A stretch of 64,000 nt of DNA from Mycolicibacterium gadium (GTDB taxonomy: Bacteria; Actinomycetota; Actinomycetes; Mycobacteriales; Mycobacteriaceae): NCBI RefSeq assembly GCF_010728925.1, contig NZ_AP022608.1, positions 3,658,001 through 3,722,000 on the forward strand, given 5' to 3'. This document shows, piece after piece, positions 8,017 to 15,933 of the stretch (position 1 is the first letter of the stretch; each line of letters opens with the position of its first letter). The notes below the pieces were generated by a model. The model was not told the origin of the DNA. It saw nothing but the letters and a program-made list of their open reading frames with translations, and searched no databases. The translations under genes were made by a program, and so were the position numbers.

Positions 8017-8436
8017 ATGACCACACCGAAGCAACGCAGCAACACGTGGCAGACCGCGGTCACTGTGCTGCAGGAGGCCACACCACCGGACGTGGCCGCG
8101 GGTTCGCATGCGATGACCATCGCCGTCGAATTCCCTCCGGGCGACCCCGGCACGCCACCGCACCGTCACAGCGGGCCGGCGTTCGGCTATGTACTCGAGG
8201 GCGAGATGCTGTTCGAACTCGAGGGTGAGGCGCCTCGCGTGGTCAAGGCCGGGGAGACGTTCTGGGAGCCCGGCGGCGACGTCATTCACTACTCGGACGG
8301 AAATGCCCGCGACGACGTCAAGGTCCGCTTCCTCGTCACAATGCTCTGCGTTCCGGGTCAGCCGATGCTCACCCTCGTCGAAGACGACGAACTGATGGCC
8401 CGCCGAGACCAGCGTGTCCCCGCCACCAAATCCTGA
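8017..8436 (+). CDS. Small cupin-domain protein
   Basis: A 139-residue single-domain cupin. Motif 1 is GTPPHRHSGPAFGYVLEGEM, with two His and a downstream Glu ligand; motif 2 is GETFWEPGGDVIHYSDGN, with the last His ligand, so a metal site is plausible. There is no export signal. It lies 69 bases after the flavoprotein and 18 bases before the next gene, so the three are probably one operon. Proteins of this type often act on or sense small carboxylates; the substrate here is unknown. Confidence 0.85.
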   Translation: MTTPKQRSNTWQTAVTVLQEATPPDVAAGSHAMTIAVEFPPGDPGTPPHRHSGPAFGYVLEGEMLFELEGEAPRVVKAGETFWEPGGDVIHYSDGNARDDVKVRFLVTMLCVPGQPMLTLVEDDELMARRDQRVPATKS

Positions 8437-8454
8437 GTGCAAGAAGGGATTCCG

Positions 8455-9405
8455 ATGTCCAAAATCCTGCTGCAGACCACGATTGTGCACCACCTCGACG
8501 ATTGGGACATCACCCGGTTTGCGCTGCTGGCCGACGAGCTGCGCGCCGCGGGCCACCAGGTGACGGCGCGCAATCGGCTCAGCACAGCCGACGATCCGAT
8601 ACTGAGCAGGCTCGACGAGCTTGACTACGACCAGCTCTGGCTGTTGGCCGTCGACGTCGGCGATGGCCTCACCGGTGCCGAGTCGCGAGCCATCGTGCGG
8701 TTCCGCGAGAACGGCGGCGGGGTGCTCACCGCCCGCGACCACCAGGATCTCGGCAGCTGCCTGATCGGTCTGGGAAGTTTGGGTCAGGTCAACCACTTTC
8801 ATGAGAAGAATCCCGACCCGGCCAGGATGCGCGACGACCAAGACACGCCGACGATCTCATGGCCCAACTATCACTCCGGCGCCAACGGCGACTACCCGCC
8901 GGTGTTCGCCGCGGAACCAGTGCACGACTTGTTGCGCACGGCCCGAACCGACAGCGGCCGGATCGAGTGGTTCCCCGCGCATCCCCATGAGGGTGCGGTG
9001 TCGGCGTGTGTGGACTTCGCGACGGTTGTCGCCCAGGGCCGCAGCATCGCGTCCGGCCGCCGGTTCAGCCTCGCCGTCGCGCTGGACGGCGAGCTCACCG
9101 AGGGCGGCCGACGGATGGGTCGCGCGCTGGCCGCGTCGACTTTTCACCACTTCGCCGACTACAACTGGGATCTCGCCTGCGGCGCACCGACATTCGTCAC
9201 CGAACCCGAAGGCTCCCAGATCCAGGAGTATCCATCACGCCTGGCGGCGTTCAAGGACTACGTCCGCAATATCGCCGCGTGGCTGCACCCCACTCAGGAT
9301 TCTCGAGCCTCGATGACAACCCCTGCCGCCGCCTCGATCGGCTTGACGATCGATGTGAAGTCGGAGTCGGGCCCCTCTGATGCCAGCGTCGTCTCCCACA
9401 GTTGA
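8455..9405 (+). CDS. Conserved hypothetical protein, amidotransferase/ThuA-like fold suspected
   Basis: A 316-residue protein read from the ATG at 8455, with AAGAAGGG upstream; the start at 8437 overlaps the region of the preceding stop and is less likely. It opens with MSKILLQTTIVHHLDDWDI. Other features are GGGVLTARDHQDLG, WPNYHSGANGDYPPVF and WFPAHPHEGAV, followed by ASTFHHFADYNWD. The layout (beta-strand, GGG turn, His-rich loops) recalls ThuA/class I amidotransferase-like proteins, but I cannot assign a function. The last 37 residues or so are encoded opposite the 3' end of the convergent dehydrogenase gene and look unlike a conserved domain, so the natural end may have been extended by stop-codon loss. 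Confidence 0.75.
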   Translation: MSKILLQTTIVHHLDDWDITRFALLADELRAAGHQVTARNRLSTADDPILSRLDELDYDQLWLLAVDVGDGLTGAESRAIVRFRENGGGVLTARDHQDLGSCLIGLGSLGQVNHFHEKNPDPARMRDDQDTPTISWPNYHSGANGDYPPVFAAEPVHDLLRTARTDSGRIEWFPAHPHEGAVSACVDFATVVAQGRSIASGRRFSLAVALDGELTEGGRRMGRALAASTFHHFADYNWDLACGAPTFVTEPEGSQIQEYPSRLAAFKDYVRNIAAWLHPTQDSRASMTTPAAASIGLTIDVKSESGPSDASVVSHS

Positions 9406-10178
9406 GCGATGGCGTCGGCCATCTGCGTCGGCATTCCGAGTGCCCTGGCCTCGTCCAGATAGAGCCGGACATCCTTGACCATCAGGCCGGTCGCGAAACC
9501 GTAGTCGAACGTGCGCGGCAGCACGGCTCGTGGGAACTTGTCGCGGCTCGCGTGGGTCCCACCCGATCCCGCGTTGAGCACATCGATCATTGTCTGTGCA
9601 TCCAGACCGGCCTTGACTCCCATCGCCACGGCTTCCGCGGTGACCGCCAAAGACGATGCGGCGATCAGGTTGTTGACGAGCTTCATCGTCTGCGCCGCGC
9701 CGGGTTTCGCGCTGATGTAGGTGGCGCGGCCGATCGCGTCGAACGCCGCTGTGCATACGTCGAAATCGGTTCGTGGTCCGGACACCATCACCGCCAGCGT
9801 GCCCGCCTCCGCGCCGTGCACGCCTCCGCTGACCGGGCTGTCGAGCGCAGCGACACCAGACTGGGCCAGCAGCGCGCTATTGCGTTGCGCTGTCGGGCTT
9901 CCCACCGTGGCGAAGTCGACGAAGCGGCGGATGGCGGACCCGCAGGCGACGGCGTCCGCGATGGCGCCGGACGCCTGGGGCGTCGGCAGGCTGGCCATGA
10001 CGGTGGCTACGCGGTGGGCAACGTCGGTCGCGGACTGCGCGGACTCGGCGCCGCGCGCCACAGCGTCGTCGACGACGGCCGCTCGGGTGTCGAAGACGAC
10101 GACGCGATGCCCGGCATCCATCAGCCGGCAGACGATCGGAAGCCCCATGTTTCCCAGCCCGATGAACCCGATGTCCAT
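9294..10178 (-). CDS. 3-hydroxyisobutyrate dehydrogenase-like beta-hydroxyacid dehydrogenase
   Basis: A 294-residue NAD(P)-dependent oxidoreductase of the 6-phosphogluconate dehydrogenase/3-hydroxyisobutyrate dehydrogenase family. It has the Rossmann motif MDIGFIGLGNMGLPI, the substrate-binding signature DSPVSGGVHGAEAGTLAVMV and the catalytic Lys in MKLVNNLIAA. The C-terminal all-helical domain is full length. Its 3' end overlaps the convergent upstream gene by 112 bases. The true substrate could be any small beta-hydroxy acid, including tartronate semialdehyde-type compounds. Confidence 0.9.
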   Translation of the reverse strand: MDIGFIGLGNMGLPIVCRLMDAGHRVVVFDTRAAVVDDAVARGAESAQSATDVAHRVATVMASLPTPQASGAIADAVACGSAIRRFVDFATVGSPTAQRNSALLAQSGVAALDSPVSGGVHGAEAGTLAVMVSGPRTDFDVCTAAFDAIGRATYISAKPGAAQTMKLVNNLIAASSLAVTAEAVAMGVKAGLDAQTMIDVLNAGSGGTHASRDKFPRAVLPRTFDYGFATGLMVKDVRLYLDEARALGMPTQMADAIAQLWETTLASEGPDSDFTSIVKPIEAAAGVVIEARES

Positions 10179-10271
10179 ACCGGCTGCTAGCCCCGGCCCT
10201 TGTAGGTGTCCTGGTTCACGCGCAACCTCCCTTTTCGCCGATTCTTACAGTCGAGCCGTTACCGTTGCGCC

Positions 10272-10946
10272 GTGGGGAACTCGCAGGACCCGCTCGAACG
10301 CGTCGCCGGGCTCGCGACCGGCGCTGCGCGCTACTGGCTTCGTACGTCCATCCGAACGCAGGAATACCTGATGGGATGGCTCGACGACGACTCCGACAAA
10401 TCCGCAGCCCCGCCCGACCGGCCGACGTCGACCCCGCCCGCCGCTCCGCAAACCGACGCCCTTGGCTCGAAGATGCGCGAGCTGCTCGACCGCGCGCTGG
10501 ACAACAGCACGAGCAGCAGCCAGGTCGAACTGTTTCACCACATCCTCGACCAGCTGGTCGCCGACGAAGCGCGCATCATCAGCGCGCTTTCCGACGGCTC
10601 GTCATCGCCGTTGGTAACGGTGCACGACTGGGTTCGACGCGCCGCGCCCGGCCGCGCCGTCCTCGAGAACGCCTCTCTCATCGGTCGTACGGCCAATGTC
10701 GCGTTGCCCGCGATGGTCCCCACCTACGTCAGCCATCTACTGTCGTTGGGGCTGGTCGAGATCGGTCCTGAGGATCCCGATCTGAAGGACGACTACGAGG
10801 TGTTGCTGGCGGAAACAGCGGTACTGGACGCAATCAAGAGAGCCTCTCGCGGCCCTCTGGTCGCAAAGGTCGACAAGTTCAGCCTGTCACTGTCCGGGCT
10901 CGGCAAGTCATTGTGGGAAGCGACGATGCAGCAGGGCGGCACGTGA
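10272..10946 (+). CDS. Abi-alpha (DUF4393-like) family protein
   Basis: A 224-residue protein read from the GTG at 10272 (VGNSQDPLERVAG); an upstream ATG at 10206 would add 22 Arg-rich, non-matching residues. The N-terminal amphipathic helix is followed by a Pro/Ala-rich linker. The core HHILDQLVADEARIISAL and the C-terminal LLSLGLVEIGPEDPDLKDDYEVLL are typical of the Abi-alpha family as I recall it. In actinobacteria this family is usually chromosomal, of unknown role, despite the name abortive infection. The stop codon overlaps the GTG of the DUF445 gene, so the two are translationally coupled. Confidence 0.7.
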   Translation: MGNSQDPLERVAGLATGAARYWLRTSIRTQEYLMGWLDDDSDKSAAPPDRPTSTPPAAPQTDALGSKMRELLDRALDNSTSSSQVELFHHILDQLVADEARIISALSDGSSSPLVTVHDWVRRAAPGRAVLENASLIGRTANVALPAMVPTYVSHLLSLGLVEIGPEDPDLKDDYEVLLAETAVLDAIKRASRGPLVAKVDKFSLSLSGLGKSLWEATMQQGGT

Positions 10947-12205
10947 GCGATCTCGTCGTCGCCATGCAGTCCTGGGCGGAGATCAAGAGCGACTTCGGCG
11001 CCAACTGGCTGATCTACCTGTCGATGCCACTCGTGGCCGCATTTGTCGGCTGGGGCACCAAAATCGTTGCGCTGGAGATGATCTACCGCCCACTCGAGTT
11101 CAAGGGCATCGGACCGATCGGATGGCAGGGCATTGTGCCGCGGCGCGCGGGCAAGGTCGGCTCCAAGACCATCGAGTTGCTCACCACGAACCTGCTCAAG
11201 CCCGAAGAGCTGCTGGAGCGAATCGACGCCGCGGAAGCGGTCGAGGCCTTGCGCGGCCCGTTGGTCGAGGCCATCGACGAGATCACACGCGACCTCGCCG
11301 AGCAGATTCGCCCCGGCCTGTGGGACTCACTGCCCGAACCCGCCCGCAGGGCCATCCAGGATCGGATTCAGGCGCAAGCGCCCAAGGTCACCGAGAACAT
11401 GCTCAACGAGATGAAGTCGGACCTGGTCCGCTACGTCGATCTGCAGTTTCTTGCGGTCACCACGCTGGTGCGCAACAAAGAGAAGCTCAACAAGCTGATG
11501 CGCGGTGTCAGCGACGACGCGATGGCCTTCGTCCGGCGCAGCGGAATCTATTTCGGCTTCGCCATCGGTCTGGTGCAGATGATCGCGTGGGCCCTGTTCA
11601 AGAACCCGTGGATCATGCCGGCGTTCGGTTTCGCCGTCGGCTTTCTGTCTGACTACATCGCGCTCAATATGTTGTTCCGGCCCGTGCACGAGAAGAAGTT
11701 CCTGGGCTTCATCCCGTTTCAGGGGATGCTGCACGCCCAGCGCGACAAGATCACGCGCGACTACGCCAAGATCCTCGCCGACGATCTGTTCTCACCGGAG
11801 ATTCTTTTCGACGGCATTCTCAAGGGTCCCGGCTCCGACAAGCTGTTTGCGCTCGCCGCCAAGGAGACCGAGGCGGCAATCGATGCACAGACGGGGATCG
11901 CGGGCCCGCTCGTTGTGCTCGCCGTCGGCACGAAACGCTATCGCGCCCTCAAGGACCGGGTGGTCGAGCTCGTGCTCGAGCGTCTCCCGTCGACACTGCT
12001 CGAGGCACAGGACTACGCGACGAGCGTGATAGACCTCGAGAACACCATCGTCGAGAAGATGGATCAGCTCACGAACGAAGAATACGAGTCGATTCTGCGA
12101 CCGATCTTCAAGGACGACGAGCCTTTGATGATCACCGTGGGCGGTATCCTCGGCGGCGTGGTCGGCGAGTTGCAGGTACTCATCATCGAACAGTTCGGGC
12201 ATTGA
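10943..12205 (+). CDS. DUF445 family membrane protein
   Basis: A 420-residue membrane-anchored protein. The GTG at 10943 overlaps the previous stop in GTGA. It contains an internal duplication: VGWGTKIVALEMIYRPLEF near residue 35 and VGFLSDYIALNMLFRPVHE near residue 235. Each copy follows a hydrophobic membrane segment and leads into a conserved Gly/Phe-x-P-x-Q-G motif (GWQGIVPRRAGKV, GFIPFQGMLHAQR). Long helical regions follow each repeat, and a last hydrophobic segment closes the protein (TVGGILGGVVGELQVLII). DUF445 proteins have no firmly known function. The coupling with the Abi-alpha gene suggests a joint envelope task. Confidence 0.88.
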   Translation: MSDLVVAMQSWAEIKSDFGANWLIYLSMPLVAAFVGWGTKIVALEMIYRPLEFKGIGPIGWQGIVPRRAGKVGSKTIELLTTNLLKPEELLERIDAAEAVEALRGPLVEAIDEITRDLAEQIRPGLWDSLPEPARRAIQDRIQAQAPKVTENMLNEMKSDLVRYVDLQFLAVTTLVRNKEKLNKLMRGVSDDAMAFVRRSGIYFGFAIGLVQMIAWALFKNPWIMPAFGFAVGFLSDYIALNMLFRPVHEKKFLGFIPFQGMLHAQRDKITRDYAKILADDLFSPEILFDGILKGPGSDKLFALAAKETEAAIDAQTGIAGPLVVLAVGTKRYRALKDRVVELVLERLPSTLLEAQDYATSVIDLENTIVEKMDQLTNEEYESILRPIFKDDEPLMITVGGILGGVVGELQVLIIEQFGH

Positions 12206-12252
12206 TCCAGATCACATGAGCGCGTGTGTTTTACGCCTGCGCCGGAGGGGAA

Positions 12253-12268
12253 CTCCGCGCCCGCGGAG
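12253..12268. terminator. Hairpin CTCCGC-GCCC-GCGGAG between DUF445 and cutinase genes
   Basis: A perfect 6-base-pair stem with a 4-base loop, 48 bases after the DUF445 stop and 55 bases before the cutinase start. There is no T-run, as is usual for proposed mycobacterial terminators, so it could equally be a leader hairpin. Confidence 0.35.
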
Positions 12269-12322
12269 CGCAACGTTGAGCCCCACCCCAGTTCCAGAAC
12301 TATCCACAGGTGGTGCGTCGGT

Positions 12323-13030
12323 ATGCGGGTCATCAATCAGTTGGTCGTTGCTTCGGGGGTGACGGCGGCGGCGTTGCTCAGTCCCTCCGTCGCTGTCCCT
12401 TCGGCGTCGGCCGCACAGTGTCCGGATGTGCAGGTTGTGTTCGCGCGCGGCACATTCGAGGCACCGGGGGTCGGCGGCGTCGGCCAGGCGTTCGTCGATT
12501 CGCTGAAATCGAAGATCGGCGACCAGTCCATGGACGTCTACCCCGTGAACTACCCAGCGTCACTGGATTTCGCGACCGCAGCAGACGGCGTCATCGACGC
12601 GAGAAACAAGGTCCAGGACGTCGCCAACACCTGCCCCGAGACCGATATCGTCCTCGGAGGTTTTTCACAGGGTGCCGCTGTCGCCGGGTACATCACGGCC
12701 GACGGCGTCCCGCCCGGATTCACGCTGCCGCAGGGGATCACCGGTCCGATGCCCTCCGACGTCGCCGACCATGTCGCCGCGGTGGCGCTGTTCGGGAAGC
12801 CGTCGAACGGCTTTCTGCAGACCATCAACACCGCCGCGCCGCCGATTACCGTCGGCAGTCTGTATTCGGGCAGAACCCTTGACCTGTGCGCCCCCGCGGA
12901 CCCGATCTGCTCAGCCGGCGGTGGGGACGGTGCCGCCCACAACAGCTATCCGGTCAACGGGATGATCGACGAGGCCGCGACCTATGCGGCCGACCACATC
13001 GCATCCGGCCGCGGCACCAGCGCGCACTAG
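12323..13030 (+). CDS. Secreted cutinase-family esterase
   Basis: A 235-residue exported serine esterase (Culp-type). The signal peptide is residues 1-31 (ends SASAA). The fold markers are CPDVQVVFARGTFEAPGVGGVG, nucleophile S115 in GGFSQGAA, D193 in CAPADPIC and H206 in AAHNSYP. Four Cys residues are placed for the two usual cutinase disulfides. The family hydrolyses ester bonds of lipids, cutin-like polymers or short acyl esters outside the cell. The start at 12323 gives a clean signal peptide; the longer frame does not. A second cutinase gene lies at 15917-16699. Confidence 0.93.
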   Translation: MRVINQLVVASGVTAAALLSPSVAVPSASAAQCPDVQVVFARGTFEAPGVGGVGQAFVDSLKSKIGDQSMDVYPVNYPASLDFATAADGVIDARNKVQDVANTCPETDIVLGGFSQGAAVAGYITADGVPPGFTLPQGITGPMPSDVADHVAAVALFGKPSNGFLQTINTAAPPITVGSLYSGRTLDLCAPADPICSAGGGDGAAHNSYPVNGMIDEAATYAADHIASGRGTSAH

Positions 13031-13656
13031 GGCCAGCTGTTCGGCGAGGGCTCGAAGCGCAGCGGCACCGCGCGCGGGAGGGTGCGCTGCCGCGCACCCG
13101 TCGATATCGAGTCGATGAGCAGAGCGACGTAACGCCGCCAGCCGTCGCTGTCGGAATCCATCGTCGACAGCACGCCGTAGAGCATCGCGATGAAGCGGGG
13201 CAGGTCGTCGGCAACCACGTCGGCCCGGATCACTCCCGCTTTCCGGCCGCGCGTGATGAGCGTGGCTAGGGCGTCATTCAGTTCGGCCGAGACGTCGGAC
13301 CGCAGCGCGCCCGCACGACGCGCCGCGGTCAGCATGTGATGCTCGCGGGCCCCCAGAGAGATCGCCGCCTCGATCAACGCGACGAGTCCGCGCATCGGGT
13401 CCTTGTCGCCAAGGGCTTTCTCGATCACCGGCGTCAGGTTCTCGGCGATGCTCTGGTCCAGTGCGGCGTTGATCAAGTCGCCCTTGGTGGGAAATCGCCG
13501 ATACAGCGTGCGCTCGCCGACGCCCGCGCGGCGGGCGATGGCCTCCATCGGCGCCTCTGCCCCCAGTTCGCCGTAGACGTCACGCGCTGCGCGAAGAATG
13601 CGCTCCGCGTTGCGTGCCGCGTCGGCACGCAACGGCCGATCGGCGATGTCGGTCAT
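13027..13656 (-). CDS. TetR-family transcriptional regulator
   Basis: A 209-residue repressor. The N-terminal helix-turn-helix is AARDVYGELGAEAPMEAIARRAGVGERTLYRRFPTKGDLI in layout (tail of the TetR DNA-binding domain). The C-terminal ligand domain is of the type common in mycobacterial P450/SDR clusters. The ATG at 13656 is preferred to the TTG one codon before it. The gene is divergent from the P450 gene at 13751, and the 95 bases between them contain two related palindromes, so it most likely represses itself and the P450-SDR pair. Its 3' end overlaps the cutinase gene by 4 bases. Confidence 0.92.
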   Translation of the reverse strand: MTDIADRPLRADAARNAERILRAARDVYGELGAEAPMEAIARRAGVGERTLYRRFPTKGDLINAALDQSIAENLTPVIEKALGDKDPMRGLVALIEAAISLGAREHHMLTAARRAGALRSDVSAELNDALATLITRGRKAGVIRADVVADDLPRFIAMLYGVLSTMDSDSDGWRRYVALLIDSISTGARQRTLPRAVPLRFEPSPNSWP

Positions 13657-13667
13657 CAACCCAGTCT

Positions 13668-13678
13668 AACTGACAGTT
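13668..13678. promoter_or_regulatory. Candidate TetR operator, proximal to the regulator
   Basis: The palindrome AACTGACAGTT (5-base arms around a single central base) lies 12 bases upstream of the TetR start codon. The same AACTGTCAG core recurs 45 bases further, next to the P450 gene. The assignment to this TetR protein rests on position. Confidence 0.6.
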
Positions 13679-13712
13679 GACTGCCACTCCGGTGGGTCCT
13701 ACGCTCAAGACT

Positions 13713-13730
13713 AACTGTCAGGACACTGAC
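13713..13730. promoter_or_regulatory. Candidate TetR operator, proximal to the P450
   Basis: AACTGTCAGGACACTGAC contains the inverted repeat GTCAG-GACA-CTGAC (13717-13730) and repeats the AACTGTCAG core of the site at 13668. It ends 20 bases before the P450 ATG, where a repressor would block transcription. Confidence 0.55.
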
Positions 13731-13750
13731 ACTTGACGGAAACACCGGTG

Positions 13751-14965
13751 ATGACAAGCACTTCCACAACCGTAGAGTCCGACCTCCCCGCAATCCCCGC
13801 TGCGCGCTCGGCGACCTGCCCGTTGCGCCCGCCCGCAGAGTTCACGCGGTGGCGCGACGAGCCCGGCCTGCGACGTGCGATCTACCAGGGCAGGCCGACA
13901 TGGGTGGTCAGCCGGTACGAAGACATCCGGGCCGCGCTCGTCGATCCCCGGCTGTCCGCCGAAACCATTCCATCCGAAATGATGCCGAAGGACAGCGAGA
14001 ACAAGACGCCGATCATGTTCGCGCGGGTCGACGATCCCGAACACCATCGCATCCGGCGAATGCTGACCAGAGACTTCACCTTCCGGCGCGTCGACGGTAT
14101 GCGTCAGCAGATCCAGGAGATCGTCGATCACTATCTCGACGCGATGCTCGAGACCGGCCCGCCGGCCGATCTCGTGCGTGCCTACGCGTTGCCGGTGCCC
14201 TCGCTCGTCATCGCACACCTGCTCGGCGTACCCAGCGATGACCTCGAACTCTTCCACCATCACACGACTGTCGGACTGGACGTGCACACCTCGGACGAAG
14301 AGAAGGCGAAGGCCTTCGGGGAAATGTTCGCCTACATCGCCGAGCTGGTCGAACGCAAGAAGCACGAGCCCGGCGACGATCTGCTCAGCCGACTCGTCAT
14401 CGATCATGTGGTGACCGGCGATATCAGTCCAGAGACCGCCACCGTCACCGGCGCGATCATGATGCAGGCCGGTCACGAGACGACGGCAAACATGATCGCC
14501 CTGGGAACCGTTGCGCTGATGGAACATCGGGAGATGTTCGAGCTGCTCGGGCATACCGACGACCAGTCGGTGATCGCCAAGATCGTCGAGGAATTGTTGC
14601 GCTACCTTGCCATCGTGCACAGCCAGGTCGACCGGATCGCGACCGAAGATCTCATCCTCGGCGGACAACAGATCTACGCCGGCGACTGGCTGGTGATGAA
14701 CTTGCCCGCCGGAAACTGGGATCCCGACTTCGTCGACCACCCAGATGTACTCGACGGTGACCGAAATGCGCGTGGGCACTTGGGTTTCGGCTACGGCGTG
14801 CATAGTTGCATCGGTGCGAACCTCGCCCGGGTCGAGATGCAGATCGCGTTCACGACACTGGCGCGACGAGTGCCGGGACTGCAACTGGCCGTCGATGTGG
14901 ACGAGCTGAGTTTCAAGGGCGAATCCGGCATCTACGGCATGAAAGAGCTTCCGGTCACGTGGTGA
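13751..14965 (+). CDS. Cytochrome P450
   Basis: A 404-residue soluble bacterial P450 monooxygenase. It has the I-helix oxygen-activation motif MQAGHETTANM, the ExxR motif in VEELLRYLAIV, and the heme-binding loop FGYGVHSCIGANLARVE with the Cys thiolate ligand. The ATG at 13751 is favoured; the TTG at 13733 lies next to the operator. The family is not specific enough for a CYP number or substrate. The stop overlaps the start of the SDR gene (GTGA), so the P450 hydroxylates and the SDR probably oxidises the same compound. Confidence 0.92.
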   Translation: MTSTSTTVESDLPAIPAARSATCPLRPPAEFTRWRDEPGLRRAIYQGRPTWVVSRYEDIRAALVDPRLSAETIPSEMMPKDSENKTPIMFARVDDPEHHRIRRMLTRDFTFRRVDGMRQQIQEIVDHYLDAMLETGPPADLVRAYALPVPSLVIAHLLGVPSDDLELFHHHTTVGLDVHTSDEEKAKAFGEMFAYIAELVERKKHEPGDDLLSRLVIDHVVTGDISPETATVTGAIMMQAGHETTANMIALGTVALMEHREMFELLGHTDDQSVIAKIVEELLRYLAIVHSQVDRIATEDLILGGQQIYAGDWLVMNLPAGNWDPDFVDHPDVLDGDRNARGHLGFGYGVHSCIGANLARVEMQIAFTTLARRVPGLQLAVDVDELSFKGESGIYGMKELPVTW

Positions 14966-15933
14966 CACCGACGCTGCGGTTCGACGGCCAGGTCGCGGTG
15001 GTCAGCGGCGCGGGCGGCGGTCTCGGCCGGGAGTACGCACTGCTGCTCGCGTCACGCGGCGCGCACGTCGTCGTCAACGACATCGGCGGTTCCGTCACCG
15101 GTGACGGCTCGGACCGCGGGACTGCTGACGCGGTCGCCGACGAGATCCGGGCGATGGGCGCAGAGGCAGTCGCCGACCACCACAGCGTCAGCTCGCCCGA
15201 AGGCGGGCAGGCCATCATCGACGCCGCCGTTGGGGCGTGGGGTCGGGTCGACATCCTCATCAACAACGCGGGCATCGTGCGCGACGCCCCGTTCGAGGAC
15301 GTCACGCCCGAATACCTCGATCCGCTGGTGGATGTGCATCTGAGGGGTGCGTTCAACCTGACGCGGCCGGCGTGGAAGGTGATGCGAGCACGGGGCTATG
15401 GCCGGATCCTCAACACCTGCTCGGCAGCCGGTCTGCTGGGCGCCGAGCGGATGAGCAACTACGGCGCGGCCAAAACCGGATTGGTCGGCTTGACCCGCGT
15501 GCTGGCGGCCGAGGGAGGCGATGACGACATAAAGGTGAACGCCATCGCGCCGATTGCGTTCACGCGGATGCTGCAGCACTCCGTCGACACAGCGTTCGCG
15601 GCGCCGCGACAGGACGACGCCACTGCACAGGCCATCCTGGACGAGCTCGCCGGCCGATACCTGAAGAGGCTCGACCCTGCACTCGTCGCACCGGTGGCGG
15701 CGTTCCTGACGCACCGGCAGTGTCCGGTGTCGGGCGAGATCTACACCGTCGGCGCGGGCCACGTGGCGCGCTTCTTCATCGGCAGGACGAAGGGCTTCTA
15801 TCGTCGCGAGCTGTCCGTCGAGGACGTGTACGAGCACCTAGACGAGATCCGGGACGAAACCGGCTACACCGTGCCCAGTGGCCCGGCTGACGAGATGGCC
15901 GAACTATTCGCGACGATCACTGCACCGGCATAG
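14962..15933 (+). CDS. Short-chain dehydrogenase/reductase
   Basis: A 323-residue SDR. The cofactor motif is SGAGGGLG (TGxxxGxG variant), followed by NNAG in LINNAGIVRD and the catalytic Ser and YxxxK in YGAAKTGL. The sequence resembles the dehydrogenase domain of peroxisomal multifunctional enzymes (3-hydroxyacyl-CoA or hydroxysteroid substrates). A C-terminal extension of about 60 residues follows the core. Translation starts at GTG 14962 inside the P450 stop region. The last 17 bases overlap the convergent cutinase gene. Confidence 0.9.
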   Translation: MTPTLRFDGQVAVVSGAGGGLGREYALLLASRGAHVVVNDIGGSVTGDGSDRGTADAVADEIRAMGAEAVADHHSVSSPEGGQAIIDAAVGAWGRVDILINNAGIVRDAPFEDVTPEYLDPLVDVHLRGAFNLTRPAWKVMRARGYGRILNTCSAAGLLGAERMSNYGAAKTGLVGLTRVLAAEGGDDDIKVNAIAPIAFTRMLQHSVDTAFAAPRQDDATAQAILDELAGRYLKRLDPALVAPVAAFLTHRQCPVSGEIYTVGAGHVARFFIGRTKGFYRRELSVEDVYEHLDEIRDETGYTVPSGPADEMAELFATITAPA

